From Acetobacteraceae bacterium (GTDB lineage: Bacteria > Pseudomonadota > Alphaproteobacteria > Acetobacterales > Acetobacteraceae), in the NCBI GenBank assembly GCA_003164305.1, contig PLSZ01000061.1:1-9845 (forward strand): a stretch of 9,845 nucleotides of DNA. Direction: 5' to 3'. The notes under the pieces were generated by a model. The model was not told where the DNA came from, ran no database searches, and saw nothing but the letters and a program-made list of their open reading frames with translations. The stretch's first letter is position 1. The number at the start of each line of letters is the position of its first letter. This document shows positions 1-5,557 of this stretch, piece after piece. Both the position numbers and the translations under genes were made by a program.

Positions 1-396
1 TCCGGCTTCGTGCTGCCCGGCGCGGCGCTGATCATCGGCATCGCCGCCGGCGCCATCTGCTTCTGGTCCGCGACCGCGCTCAAGCACGTGTTCGGCTACG
101 ACGACAGCCTGGATACGTTCGGCGTGCACGGCGTGGGCGGCATCATCGGCGCGTTGTTGACCGGTGTGTTTTCCTACGGCGCGCTGTCGGCGACCGACGC
201 CAGCCCGGATGGCAGCCCAGGAGGGATGTCGCAGTTCATATTGCAGTGCGAAGGGGTGGCGTCGACCATCGTTTACTCGGGCGTCATGACATTTGTACTG
301 CTCATGGTCGTCAAAGTCATCTTTGGACTGCGCGTCAGCGAAGACGAAGAGCGGGAAGGGCTGGATATCGCGCTGCACGGCGAGCAGGTATTCTGA
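1..396 (+). CDS. amt: Ammonium transporter, C-terminal part (5' end outside window)
   Basis: This is the end of an Amt/MEP/Rh-family inner-membrane channel that conducts ammonium. The frame is open from base 1 and ends with TGA at 394-396. About 131 residues are visible, roughly the last third of a usual Amt. The segment DDSLDTFGVHGVGGIIGALL contains the family's second pore histidine (in GVHGVGG) in a membrane helix. A last hydrophobic helix follows (VYSGVMTFVLLMVVKVIFGL). The cytoplasmic tail LRVSEDEEREGLDIALHGE is the conserved Amt C-terminal region, which couples the subunits and contacts GlnK/PII in studied members. A glnK gene often lies just upstream of amt, but that would be outside this window. 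A porin gene follows 76 nt downstream on the same strand. Family assignment is firm; the substrate is inferred from the family. Confidence 0.95.
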   Translation, partial: SGFVLPGAALIIGIAAGAICFWSATALKHVFGYDDSLDTFGVHGVGGIIGALLTGVFSYGALSATDASPDGSPGGMSQFILQCEGVASTIVYSGVMTFVLLMVVKVIFGLRVSEDEEREGLDIALHGEQVF

Positions 397-415
397 CCGG
401 TCCTTCCATAAAACA

Positions 416-440
416 GGGGCGCCTCGCGTTGGGGCGCCCC
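416..440 (+). terminator. GC-rich hairpin after amt
   Basis: GGGGCGCC (416-423) pairs perfectly with GGCGCCCC (433-440) across a 9-nt loop, 20 nt after the amt stop. No T-run follows, so it could be a weak intrinsic terminator, an attenuator or an mRNA-stabilising stem between amt and the porin. The porin start lies 32 nt further on. Confidence 0.5.
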
Positions 441-472
441 GTCGCAACAGACAAACGGTAGGAAATTTCGAT

Positions 473-1867
473 ATGACAACGACTGGGATAAAATTCCGGA
501 CGTGGCTGGCCGCCGCCACGTGCCTGTCCTCGGTGGTGCCCACTCTGGCGCTGGCGCAGATGACGCTGGCGCAGACGACACCGGCCCCCGCCATCGCCGA
601 GCCCGCGGCACCCGCCGCACCGGCAGCCGACGCGCCGCCGCCCGGCTATTGGGTCGACGGCATCCATCTCTCCGCCGTTTTCGAGGCCGGCATCATCGGC
701 AATCCCGCTGGCCCTAAATTGAATATCGGCCAGTCGTTCACGGATCATCCGAACCAGGTCCTGCTGAACCAGGTCCTGCTCGGCGCTGAGAAGAAGCTCG
801 ATCCGAAGGCGACCGGCTACGACTGGGCGTTCAAGATCTCGCTGATGTATGGCGGAGATGCGCGCTATACGCATTACCTCGGCTTGCTGGACCAGGCACT
901 TCCGAAGGACCAGCGCGATCAGTTCGACGTGGTGGAAGCCAGCGGCACCGTGCATTTTCCGGTGACGGCATTCGAGGGTGGTCTCGACGTCAAAGCCGGC
1001 CTTTACGCCACGCCGCTCGGCGCGGAACTGATCGATCCATCGACGAACCCGTTTTACTCGCACTCCTATATCTTCAATTATGCGCTACCGTTCAAGCACA
1101 CGGGCGTGCTGGCGACGGCGCATGTGACCGGCCTGGTTGACCTGTATCTGGGCGTGGATACCGGAACCAACACGACCTTCGGACCAAATGGAGAAGACAA
1201 CAACTCGATCGCCGGGATCATCGGGTTCGGCCTGAATATGATGGATGGCAATCTGACGGTGTTGGCGTTGTCGCATATGGGGCCGGAGAACGCGACGCGC
1301 GCTTTGGGCTCTCTCGTGCCCGCGGCCGACGCGAACAGCTACATGCGGTATTATAACGACATCGTCGTGGTCTGGAAGCAGACCGACAAGTTGACCTGGA
1401 CCGGCGAAGCTACCTGGGCGCGCGACGACTTCGGGGCCTCCGGTTTCGCCGGCAAGCCGTCGCCATCGAACGCGTTCGGCGTCGCCGGATACGGGGCATA
1501 CGCCATGACCGATACGGTGACATTAAACGGGCGCCTGGAAGTCTTCCGGGACGACAACGGCTTCTTCGTCGCGGGCTTCCCGGGTAATTACGATCCCGTA
1601 TACACGCAGAAAGGGATCGGCGCGCCGCTTAACACAACCTTTGGCGTGCCGGCCGCGACATACGGCGCCATCACCCTCGGTGTGACTTACAAGCCCGAGG
1701 TGCCCGCCCCGATCACCGGCCTGGCGATCCGTCCGGAAATTCGTTACGACCAGTCTCTGGGCGGCAACAATGTATTCAACCGGACCATCAACAAGACCAC
1801 GGGCCTGGCGTCGTTCAAGGACTCCGGCGCCTTCACGATCGGCACCGATGTCGTTCTGACGTTCTGA
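473..1867 (+). CDS. OmpL-like beta-barrel outer membrane porin (BBP2 type)
   Basis: A 464-aa protein predicted to be exported and to form an outer-membrane beta-barrel. The ATG at 473 is chosen over upstream in-frame starts because it has an AGGA-type ribosome site at 460-463 and opens a clear signal peptide: basic start, hydrophobic WLAAATCLSSVVPTLALA, likely cleavage near residue 28. Residues about 36-57 are a Pro/Ala-rich linker. From GYWVDGIHLSAVFEAGI onward there are alternating hydrophobic strands, with the phrases NPFYSHSYIFNYALPFKHTG and GVLATAHVTGLVDLYLGV that resemble the putative beta-barrel porin-2 family. The chain ends in FTIGTDVVLTF, a terminal Phe typical of BAM-inserted barrels. 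It sits directly after amt and before a strong terminator, so it may be cotranscribed with amt or have its own promoter. The solute is unknown; passage of small nitrogen compounds is only a guess from the neighbour. Confidence 0.85.
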   Translation: MTTTGIKFRTWLAAATCLSSVVPTLALAQMTLAQTTPAPAIAEPAAPAAPAADAPPPGYWVDGIHLSAVFEAGIIGNPAGPKLNIGQSFTDHPNQVLLNQVLLGAEKKLDPKATGYDWAFKISLMYGGDARYTHYLGLLDQALPKDQRDQFDVVEASGTVHFPVTAFEGGLDVKAGLYATPLGAELIDPSTNPFYSHSYIFNYALPFKHTGVLATAHVTGLVDLYLGVDTGTNTTFGPNGEDNNSIAGIIGFGLNMMDGNLTVLALSHMGPENATRALGSLVPAADANSYMRYYNDIVVVWKQTDKLTWTGEATWARDDFGASGFAGKPSPSNAFGVAGYGAYAMTDTVTLNGRLEVFRDDNGFFVAGFPGNYDPVYTQKGIGAPLNTTFGVPAATYGAITLGVTYKPEVPAPITGLAIRPEIRYDQSLGGNNVFNRTINKTTGLASFKDSGAFTIGTDVVLTF

Positions 1868-1883
1868 TCGCCTGTCTCAACAG

Positions 1884-1916
1884 CGGCCCTCCTTCGGTCA
1901 CGCCGAAGGAGGGCCG
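1884..1916. terminator. Strong, probably bidirectional terminator
   Basis: CGGCCCTCCTTCGG (1884-1897) and CCGAAGGAGGGCCG (1903-1916) form a perfect 14-bp stem with a 5-nt loop. It begins 17 nt after the porin stop and ends 11 nt before the stop of the convergent dapA-like gene. A pyrimidine-rich, partly T-rich tract (GTCGTTTCTCTT) follows on the plus strand. Placement between convergent genes supports a shared terminator. Confidence 0.85.
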
Positions 1917-1927
1917 TGTCGTTTCTC

Positions 1928-2860
1928 TTAACTCGCCAGCGCGAACACCGGACGTCGCGTCGCCTGCTCCTCGGCCCGCATGATTGGCGCCACGACCGAG
2001 GCCAACTTCGCCTCCGTCGCCGCCGACGCCCGGACCAGCGGCAGCCGGAGTTCGTTGGCGCACAGCGACTGGCCGGCCAACGCGGCTTTCAGCGGCACCG
2101 GATTGCTTTCCAGAAACAACGCGGCGTGCAGCGGATCGAGCAGGTCGCGCAACTCGGAGAACCGCGCGAGATCGCGGTTATCCCACGCGGCGTGCAGCAG
2201 CGCGCACAACGCCGGCGCCACGTTGGCGGTGACCGAGATGCAGCCGTTGCCGCCCATCGCCCGATACGCCGGAGCGGTGGCGTCATCGCCGCTCCATTGC
2301 ATCAGCGGATCGCCGCACCGCGCCCGCAGCCGCGTGGGCCGCGACAGATCGGCGGTCGCGTCCTTCAAACCGACGATGTACTGAGCTTCATACAGCCGCG
2401 CCACGGTGTCGTCGGCGATCGCCACGCCCGAGCGCGACGGCACGTCATACAGCACGATCGGCAGATCGGTCGCGTGCGCGATGGCGCGGATATGGGCGAA
2501 AATGCCCTCCTGCGACGGCTTGACGTAAGGCGGGACCGCGCACAGCAGCGCGTCGGCCCCGGCCATCGCCGCCTCGATCCCCAGAGCGATGGAAGCGGCG
2601 GTCGACAGCGCGGTGCAACCGGCGATCACCGGAACGCGCCCGGAGGCGGCTTCGGCCACCGCGTGGACAGCGCGGGCATATTCGGACTGGGTCAGCGCCG
2701 CGGCCTCGCCGGTGCTGCCGCAGGCGACCAAAGCGGCGGTGCCCCGGACGATCTGCCGCTCGGCCATGCGGGACAGCGCGTCCCAATTGACGCGGGTGTG
2801 CCGGAACGGGGTGGCGAGCGCGGTCAACGAACCGCCAACGCCGGTGAGTGGAATACGCAT
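1928..2860 (-). CDS. dapA: DapA-family aldolase, probable 4-hydroxy-tetrahydrodipicolinate synthase
   Basis: A 310-aa class I (Schiff-base) aldolase of the DapA/NAL family. DapA condenses pyruvate with aspartate semialdehyde in the cytoplasm, the first committed step of lysine and meso-diaminopimelate synthesis. Visible features: GSLTALATPF at residues 10-19; the pyruvate loop CGSTGE (47-52); Tyr112 in VPPYVKP; the catalytic Tyr138 in YDVPSRSG with Arg143; the Schiff-base Lys166 in VGLKDAT; and the late family motif ESNPVPLKAAL. Spacing of these residues equals E. coli DapA shifted by 5. Two oddities: Ser49 replaces the usual triad Thr44, and the usual GTGA/S-type loop reads GCTALST. The start is set by AGGAG at 2870-2874, 9 nt upstream. 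The methyltransferase-like gene ends 15 nt upstream, so the pair is likely one operon. A DapA paralog with another substrate cannot be excluded. Confidence 0.85.
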   Translation of the reverse strand: MRIPLTGVGGSLTALATPFRHTRVNWDALSRMAERQIVRGTAALVACGSTGEAAALTQSEYARAVHAVAEAASGRVPVIAGCTALSTAASIALGIEAAMAGADALLCAVPPYVKPSQEGIFAHIRAIAHATDLPIVLYDVPSRSGVAIADDTVARLYEAQYIVGLKDATADLSRPTRLRARCGDPLMQWSGDDATAPAYRAMGGNGCISVTANVAPALCALLHAAWDNRDLARFSELRDLLDPLHAALFLESNPVPLKAALAGQSLCANELRLPLVRASAATEAKLASVVAPIMRAEEQATRRPVFALAS

Positions 2861-2875
2861 GATGGGTCGCTCCTG

Positions 2876-3334
2876 TCAGGAGAGGGGACGAACCGGACGC
2901 GCCGCCGCGAGCACCTGACCGTGCTCCGTGGCGTGGTTCGCGCTGAGGCCATGCAGCGTCAGCATCCGGCGGATCTGCGTCTGGGTGATCGCCTGTGGCC
3001 CGGTATGCAGCATCAGCCGGCCATTCGGGGTCAGCGCCCGGCGGATCGATGGCAGAGCGGTCGCCAGCCAGTCGAGCGACGGCACCCGCGGCACGATCAC
3101 CAGGCTGGCGCTGTCGGCTTCCGGCCGTTCGTGCGCTCGCAGATGGGTGACGTTGGCGGCCCCCGCCCGCAGCAGGGCGCACATCAGCTCGGAGCCCGGA
3201 CCGCCGAGCACGAGTATGTGGTCTTCGTCCTCAACCGCGCCGAACCAGTCGGCCGGAGCGGGTTCGAAGGGGGGAGGGTGGATACCGCCCGGCGCGAGGC
3301 GATGCGCGGCGGCGGCATGGGTGGAAAGCGTCAT
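2876..3334 (-). CDS. Small methyltransferase-like Rossmann protein
   Basis: A 152-aa soluble protein of unknown function, upstream of and probably cotranscribed with the DapA-family gene (15-nt gap, which contains the dapA ribosome site). Residues about 39-46 (HILVLGGPG) look like strand 1 and the glycine loop of a class I SAM-dependent methyltransferase. ASLVIVPRVPSLDWLATALPSIRRALTPNGRLMLHTG (76-112) resembles the strand 4 to strand 5 region, where such enzymes carry the typical 'L.pgG.l' turn. The protein is shorter than most methyltransferases, the acidic residue that normally follows strand 2 is not evident, and no catalytic motif is visible. It may therefore be a degenerate or regulatory fold. 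ATG at 3334 has a GGGAG sequence 10 nt upstream. A short frame upstream ends in an ATGA overlap with this start. The fold assignment is inference. Confidence 0.65.
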   Translation of the reverse strand: MTLSTHAAAAHRLAPGGIHPPPFEPAPADWFGAVEDEDHILVLGGPGSELMCALLRAGAANVTHLRAHERPEADSASLVIVPRVPSLDWLATALPSIRRALTPNGRLMLHTGPQAITQTQIRRMLTLHGLSANHATEHGQVLAAARPVRPLS

Positions 3335-3590
3335 GGGTGGACTACTCCCGGCCAGGGGACTCGCGGACCGAAATGATCGCGTGGTCTGGCGGGTCGGAAT
3401 CTCGTGGGGACCGCATAGTGTTGCGATAGCGGCCGACGCGGGCGGTTATAAATTCGGCATAGGAAATCATCGAGGACACGCACCGGGCCTCGCGCGCGAT
3501 GAGCCACGGTTTTTCCGGGCTGGTCCCAGAGCCGCTGAAATAGCAGGGCGAGCGGCCTGGCACGTTCGTGCATCGTCCCTGACACTCTTG

Positions 3591-3642
3591 TCCATCGTCA
3601 TGATCCGGCGTCCATCGTCATGATCCGGCTGGACCGGATCAT
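3591..3642. repeat. Tandem 20-bp duplication running into a REP-like hairpin
   Basis: TCCATCGTCATGATCCGGC is repeated at 3591-3609 and 3611-3629; the 20-bp units differ only in the last base. The second copy supplies the 5' arm ATGATCCGG (3620-3628) of a perfect 9-bp hairpin whose other arm CCGGATCAT is at 3634-3642, with loop CTGGA. The CGTCAT start and pentaloop match other REP-like hairpins in the window. Confidence 0.85.
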
Positions 3643-3725
3643 CAGCGCGAACACACCGGTGAGAGCGATGTTGGGGAGAGCGTTCGCCCGGTCGAGCCGG
3701 GTCATGACGATTGATGCACGCTGTT

Positions 3726-3870
3726 ATACCAACCGAACGAAACACTGACCCTGGCCCAGTACGTCGTCCTGGCCCGGCTCGACCGGGCCATCGGCGGCAA
3801 CACGACGTAGTGAGCGATGGCCCGATCGAGCCGGGCCACGACGTGTGTCAAGGTTTCGGACGCCTCGTAT
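3726..3870. repeat. Degenerate MITE/REP-like palindromic element
   Basis: The left end (3726-3749) begins ATACCAACCG and ends ACTGAC. The right end (3847-3870) is an imperfect inverted copy beginning GTCAAGGTTTCGGACG. Inside are two hairpins: TGGCCCGG/CCGGGCCA (3770-3777, 3783-3790, loop CTCGA) and TGGCCCG/CGGGCCA (3818-3824, 3832-3838). An additional pair, TACGTCGT/ACGACGTA (3760-3767, 3802-3809), brackets the first hairpin. Its ends resemble those of the cleaner element at 4378-4475, so the two are probably members of one family. No coding capacity. Confidence 0.7.
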
Positions 3871-3984
3871 TAGCCGGATCCCGCTGTCTGTTGTCAGCGG
3901 GGCGAGACAAATGGTCATCGGCCGATGGCTGATCAGGAGATCGGCATTCGCGTCGTTCAGCCACTCAATCGAAGGCGGTCGTCC

Positions 3985-4248
3985 TTACCGGCCAGCGGTG
4001 CGCGGCGATCGAGGCATGGCGGATCTCGTGTCCTGGCGCATGCCGTCCATCGCGCGCCGCCAGCGGAGCACCGAGGCCACCGTAAACGATTGCTCAACCG
4101 GAACGTCCCACGGAAACGCCTCACAGATTTCCGCCAGCGTCCCCTGGGCGACGGACTCCTGGGCTCGCGCGTCATGCACCAGCGTGAGGCCAACGAACAG
4201 AGCGGTTCCGATGGCGGCGAGCGCCCGCGTCCTGCCACGTGATACCAT
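3985..4248 (-). CDS. Small predicted secreted protein, unknown function
   Basis: An 87-aa frame with no family I recognise. ATG at 4248 is chosen because the sequence GGAGGGG (4252-4258) lies 3 nt upstream, a strong ribosome site, and because it opens a convincing signal peptide: basic MVSRGRTR, hydrophobic core LAAIGTALFVGLTL, cleavage after HDARA near residue 29. The mature part is about 58 residues, with one cysteine (AEICEAFPWDVP) and an Arg-rich C-terminus. An upstream in-frame ATG at 4299 would add 17 residues but spoil the signal peptide. The gene lies between two palindromic elements and is not closely linked to another gene. The basic tail could mean the true 3' end is altered by a frameshift. 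Moderate confidence that it is real. Confidence 0.45.
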   Translation of the reverse strand: MVSRGRTRALAAIGTALFVGLTLVHDARAQESVAQGTLAEICEAFPWDVPVEQSFTVASVLRWRRAMDGMRQDTRSAMPRSPRTAGR

Positions 4249-4377
4249 CGACCCCTCCGCCTTGTGGTGCCGCGTGTGGCGGCACGCGAAACGCTTCAAC
4301 CAGGCCGTCTCAACAGGCTGGCCTGATCATTTATCATGACATTCGTTAAGACCACCCGATCGACCCATTCTGTTATT

Positions 4378-4475
4378 ATACCAACCGTCCGAAACGTTGA
4401 CTCTCCGTCGCCAAACCCGTCATGGCCCGGTCCAGCCGGGCCATGACGGGTGTCAACGTTTCGGACGGTTGGTAT
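4378..4475. repeat. 98-bp nested palindromic (MITE/REP-like) element
   Basis: A perfect 24-bp inverted repeat forms the ends: left 4378-4401, starting ATACCAACCGTCCG; right 4452-4475, starting GTCAACGTTTCGG. Nested inside, ACCCGTCATGGCCCGG (4415-4430) pairs perfectly with CCGGGCCATGACGGGT (4436-4451) across the loop TCCAG. Only 13 nt (4402-4414) on the left are unpaired. Transcribed from either side, this would give a roughly 40-bp stem. It lies 36 bp beyond the stop of the SOUL-like gene and may double as its terminator. Confidence 0.85.
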
Positions 4476-4511
4476 TATATCGAAATTACAAGAATTCCCG
4501 AACCAACCATC

Positions 4512-5378
4512 TCAGTCGTTCGCCGCGGCGCGGTCCCGGCCGATCACCGGCACGGCGACCTCGAACCCCCGGCGATACCATCGTCCGGTGCCCAGACGGA
4601 GCAGGGGAGCGCCCGCCACGACCCAATCGGTGCCGGACATCGTGTTCAGCAGGATGGCGTCCGCCCGCGTGATCGCGTCATGGGCCGGCCGCCCGGAAAA
4701 CCGGATCACCGCCAGCATCCCGGCTTCGCGCGGCGTCACTTTTACCTTGGACGCGCGCGGCGCCGACACTTTGGACGCGCGCGGCGCCGACAGGCCAGGC
4801 GGGCCCCCGTCCGCGGTGAGGCGAACGCCGATCAGCCAGCGTCCCGGCGCGATTTGTTGTTGCTCGATCGGTCGCATCGCCCGTGGCCGGGCCATGCTTT
4901 GGTTGTCGCCATCCAGGTATTTCAGCAGTCGCCGCGACGCTGTTTCCAGCGCCGGTGCCGCGTCGCCCTTCACACAGGTTCGCGCCATCTGGCAGGCCGG
5001 CACGCGGCGGATTTCAACCGGGCCGAACGTCGTGACAATGGCTTCGTCCGATGTCTCCGGCCAAAGGCGGACGCGCCACGCGACCGGCAGCAGCCGTCCG
5101 CCAACGGTCCTGGCCGCGGCCAGCAGCTCCCCCGCGGACCAGCGATCCGTTACGCGTGACGATCCACCGTCCGCGCCCAGGATCTCCGTCTCAGAGGACA
5201 CGCCCCCGAACCAGGTCAGCCCCCGGCCATGGCCCAGAGGAATGTCCACGCCTGGAACGTTCACGGCCGGGACATCGTCAACACCGAGGCCGCGCCGCCA
5301 GGGCCTGGCGCGCCTCCGCTGGGCGTGCATCCCCTGGGCGTGCATCCCCTGGGCGTGCCTCCCCTGGGCGAGCATCAT
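4512..5378 (-). CDS. SOUL-type heme-binding-like protein
   Basis: A 288-aa protein whose residues about 80-280 match the SOUL/HBP family. These are small heme- or porphyrin-binding proteins of uncertain role in bacteria. Recognisable blocks: FGPVEIRRVPACQMARTCVKGD (118-139), the usual 'veiRrYpa..aa.t.v.Gd' region with Val instead of Tyr; ASRRLLKYLDGDNQS (147-161); MRPIEQQ (168-174), corresponding to 'MTaPV.qq'; WLIGVRL; and MLAVIRFSGRP (221-231), the typical 'vAvirFsG'. The N-terminal 75 residues are low-complexity and begin with HAQGM repeats encoded by a 15-bp minisatellite. The true start may be further in, for example near residue 76 (GTG). The annotated ATG overlaps the stop of the upstream membrane miniprotein as ATGA, which favours it. 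Residues 197-212 are an exact in-frame duplication, SAPRASKV twice. No signal peptide is clear. Family call is fairly secure, heme binding untested. Confidence 0.7.
   Translation of the reverse strand: MMLAQGRHAQGMHAQGMHAQRRRARPWRRGLGVDDVPAVNVPGVDIPLGHGRGLTWFGGVSSETEILGADGGSSRVTDRWSAGELLAAARTVGGRLLPVAWRVRLWPETSDEAIVTTFGPVEIRRVPACQMARTCVKGDAAPALETASRRLLKYLDGDNQSMARPRAMRPIEQQQIAPGRWLIGVRLTADGGPPGLSAPRASKVSAPRASKVKVTPREAGMLAVIRFSGRPAHDAITRADAILLNTMSGTDWVVAGAPLLRLGTGRWYRRGFEVAVPVIGRDRAAAND
4747..4794. repeat. In-frame 24-bp tandem duplication inside the SOUL-like gene
   Basis: Units at 4747-4770 and 4771-4794 begin TTGGACGCGCGCGGCGCCGA and agree at 22 of 24 positions. On the minus strand they encode SAPRASKV twice, keeping the frame. 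The position is a surface-loop-like region between two SOUL core blocks. Confidence 0.9.
5319..5378. repeat. 15-bp minisatellite at the start of the SOUL-like gene
   Basis: Four head-to-tail 15-bp units: CTGGGCGTGCATCCC at 5319-5333 and 5334-5348 (identical), one with a single change at 5349-5363, and a diverged one at 5364-5378. On the minus strand it encodes the HAQGM repeat of the annotated N-terminus. The unit length is a multiple of three, so copy-number changes keep the frame. Confidence 0.9.
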
Positions 5379-5557
5379 ATCGTCCGCCCGCGGGGGATCC
5401 GCGTATCATGCCTCGTCCAGGTGGCGGCGCGGTGGGCCAGTCCGCGTCCGGCGATCGCGAGGCAGCAAAGCGCCGGCCACAACACGCCGAAGACAAAACC
5501 GATGCTCAACAGGCGAATGAGTTGGGCATGGTGGTAGTCGAGATACCAGTTGCTCAT
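5375..5557 (-). CDS. 60-aa single-pass membrane protein, unknown function
   Basis: A short frame that I do not recognise. It begins MSNWYLDYHHAQLIRLL, has one hydrophobic segment of about 25 residues (roughly 12-37, containing GFVFGVLWPALCCLAIA with a Cys pair), and ends in a basic tail of about 20 residues (RAATWTRHDTRIPRGRTI). By the positive-inside rule the tail is probably cytoplasmic. ATG at 5557 is preferred to a TTG 9 nt upstream. No strong ribosome site is seen, but a TTTTATAT stretch at about 5582-5589 on the minus strand could be a -10 element. Its TGA overlaps the ATG of the SOUL-like gene (ATGA), so the two would be translationally coupled. The amino-acid make-up of a genuine helix and the coupling support it being real. 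Confidence 0.5.
   Translation of the reverse strand: MSNWYLDYHHAQLIRLLSIGFVFGVLWPALCCLAIAGRGLAHRAATWTRHDTRIPRGRTI

Larger units (their letters stand above)
3335..3984. other. 650-bp stretch without a confident gene, rich in repeats
   Basis: The part next to the methyltransferase-like gene (3335-3585) holds two competing minus-strand short frames. One is 84 codons, GTG start at 3585, ending in ATGA overlap with the downstream start. The other is 73 codons, GTG at 3563 to TAG at 3342, with somewhat higher third-position GC. Neither has a recognisable domain or strong ribosome site. 3591-3642 carries a tandem 20-bp duplication and hairpin. 3687-3701 carries a short CCCGG/CCGGG hairpin. 3726-3870 is a palindromic element. 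3880-3901 is a 7-bp-stem hairpin (CCCGCTG/CAGCGGG) lying downstream of the small secreted-protein gene, without a T-run. Confidence 0.6.

Noticed and set aside
335..1063. 242-codon minus-strand frame over the amt end and the porin start
   Set aside because: Low-complexity Arg-rich sequence antisense to a signal-peptide-bearing porin.
1916..3376. 486-codon plus-strand frame across dapA and the methyltransferase-like gene
   Set aside because: Arg/Gly/Gln-rich shadow without ribosome site or motif; the minus-strand genes carry clear family motifs.
4374..4479. TATTATA on both sides of the palindromic element as a target-site duplication
   Set aside because: The related element at 3726-3870 has similar end bases (TTATACC left, GTATTA right), so these bases are more likely part of the element.
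5319..5378. Possible CRISPR-like array
   Set aside because: Units are contiguous 15-bp tandem repeats with no spacers and no cas genes nearby.
4450..5520. 356-codon plus-strand frame opposite the SOUL-like gene
   Set aside because: Pro/Arg/Ser-rich, driven by GC content and repeats; no family signal.
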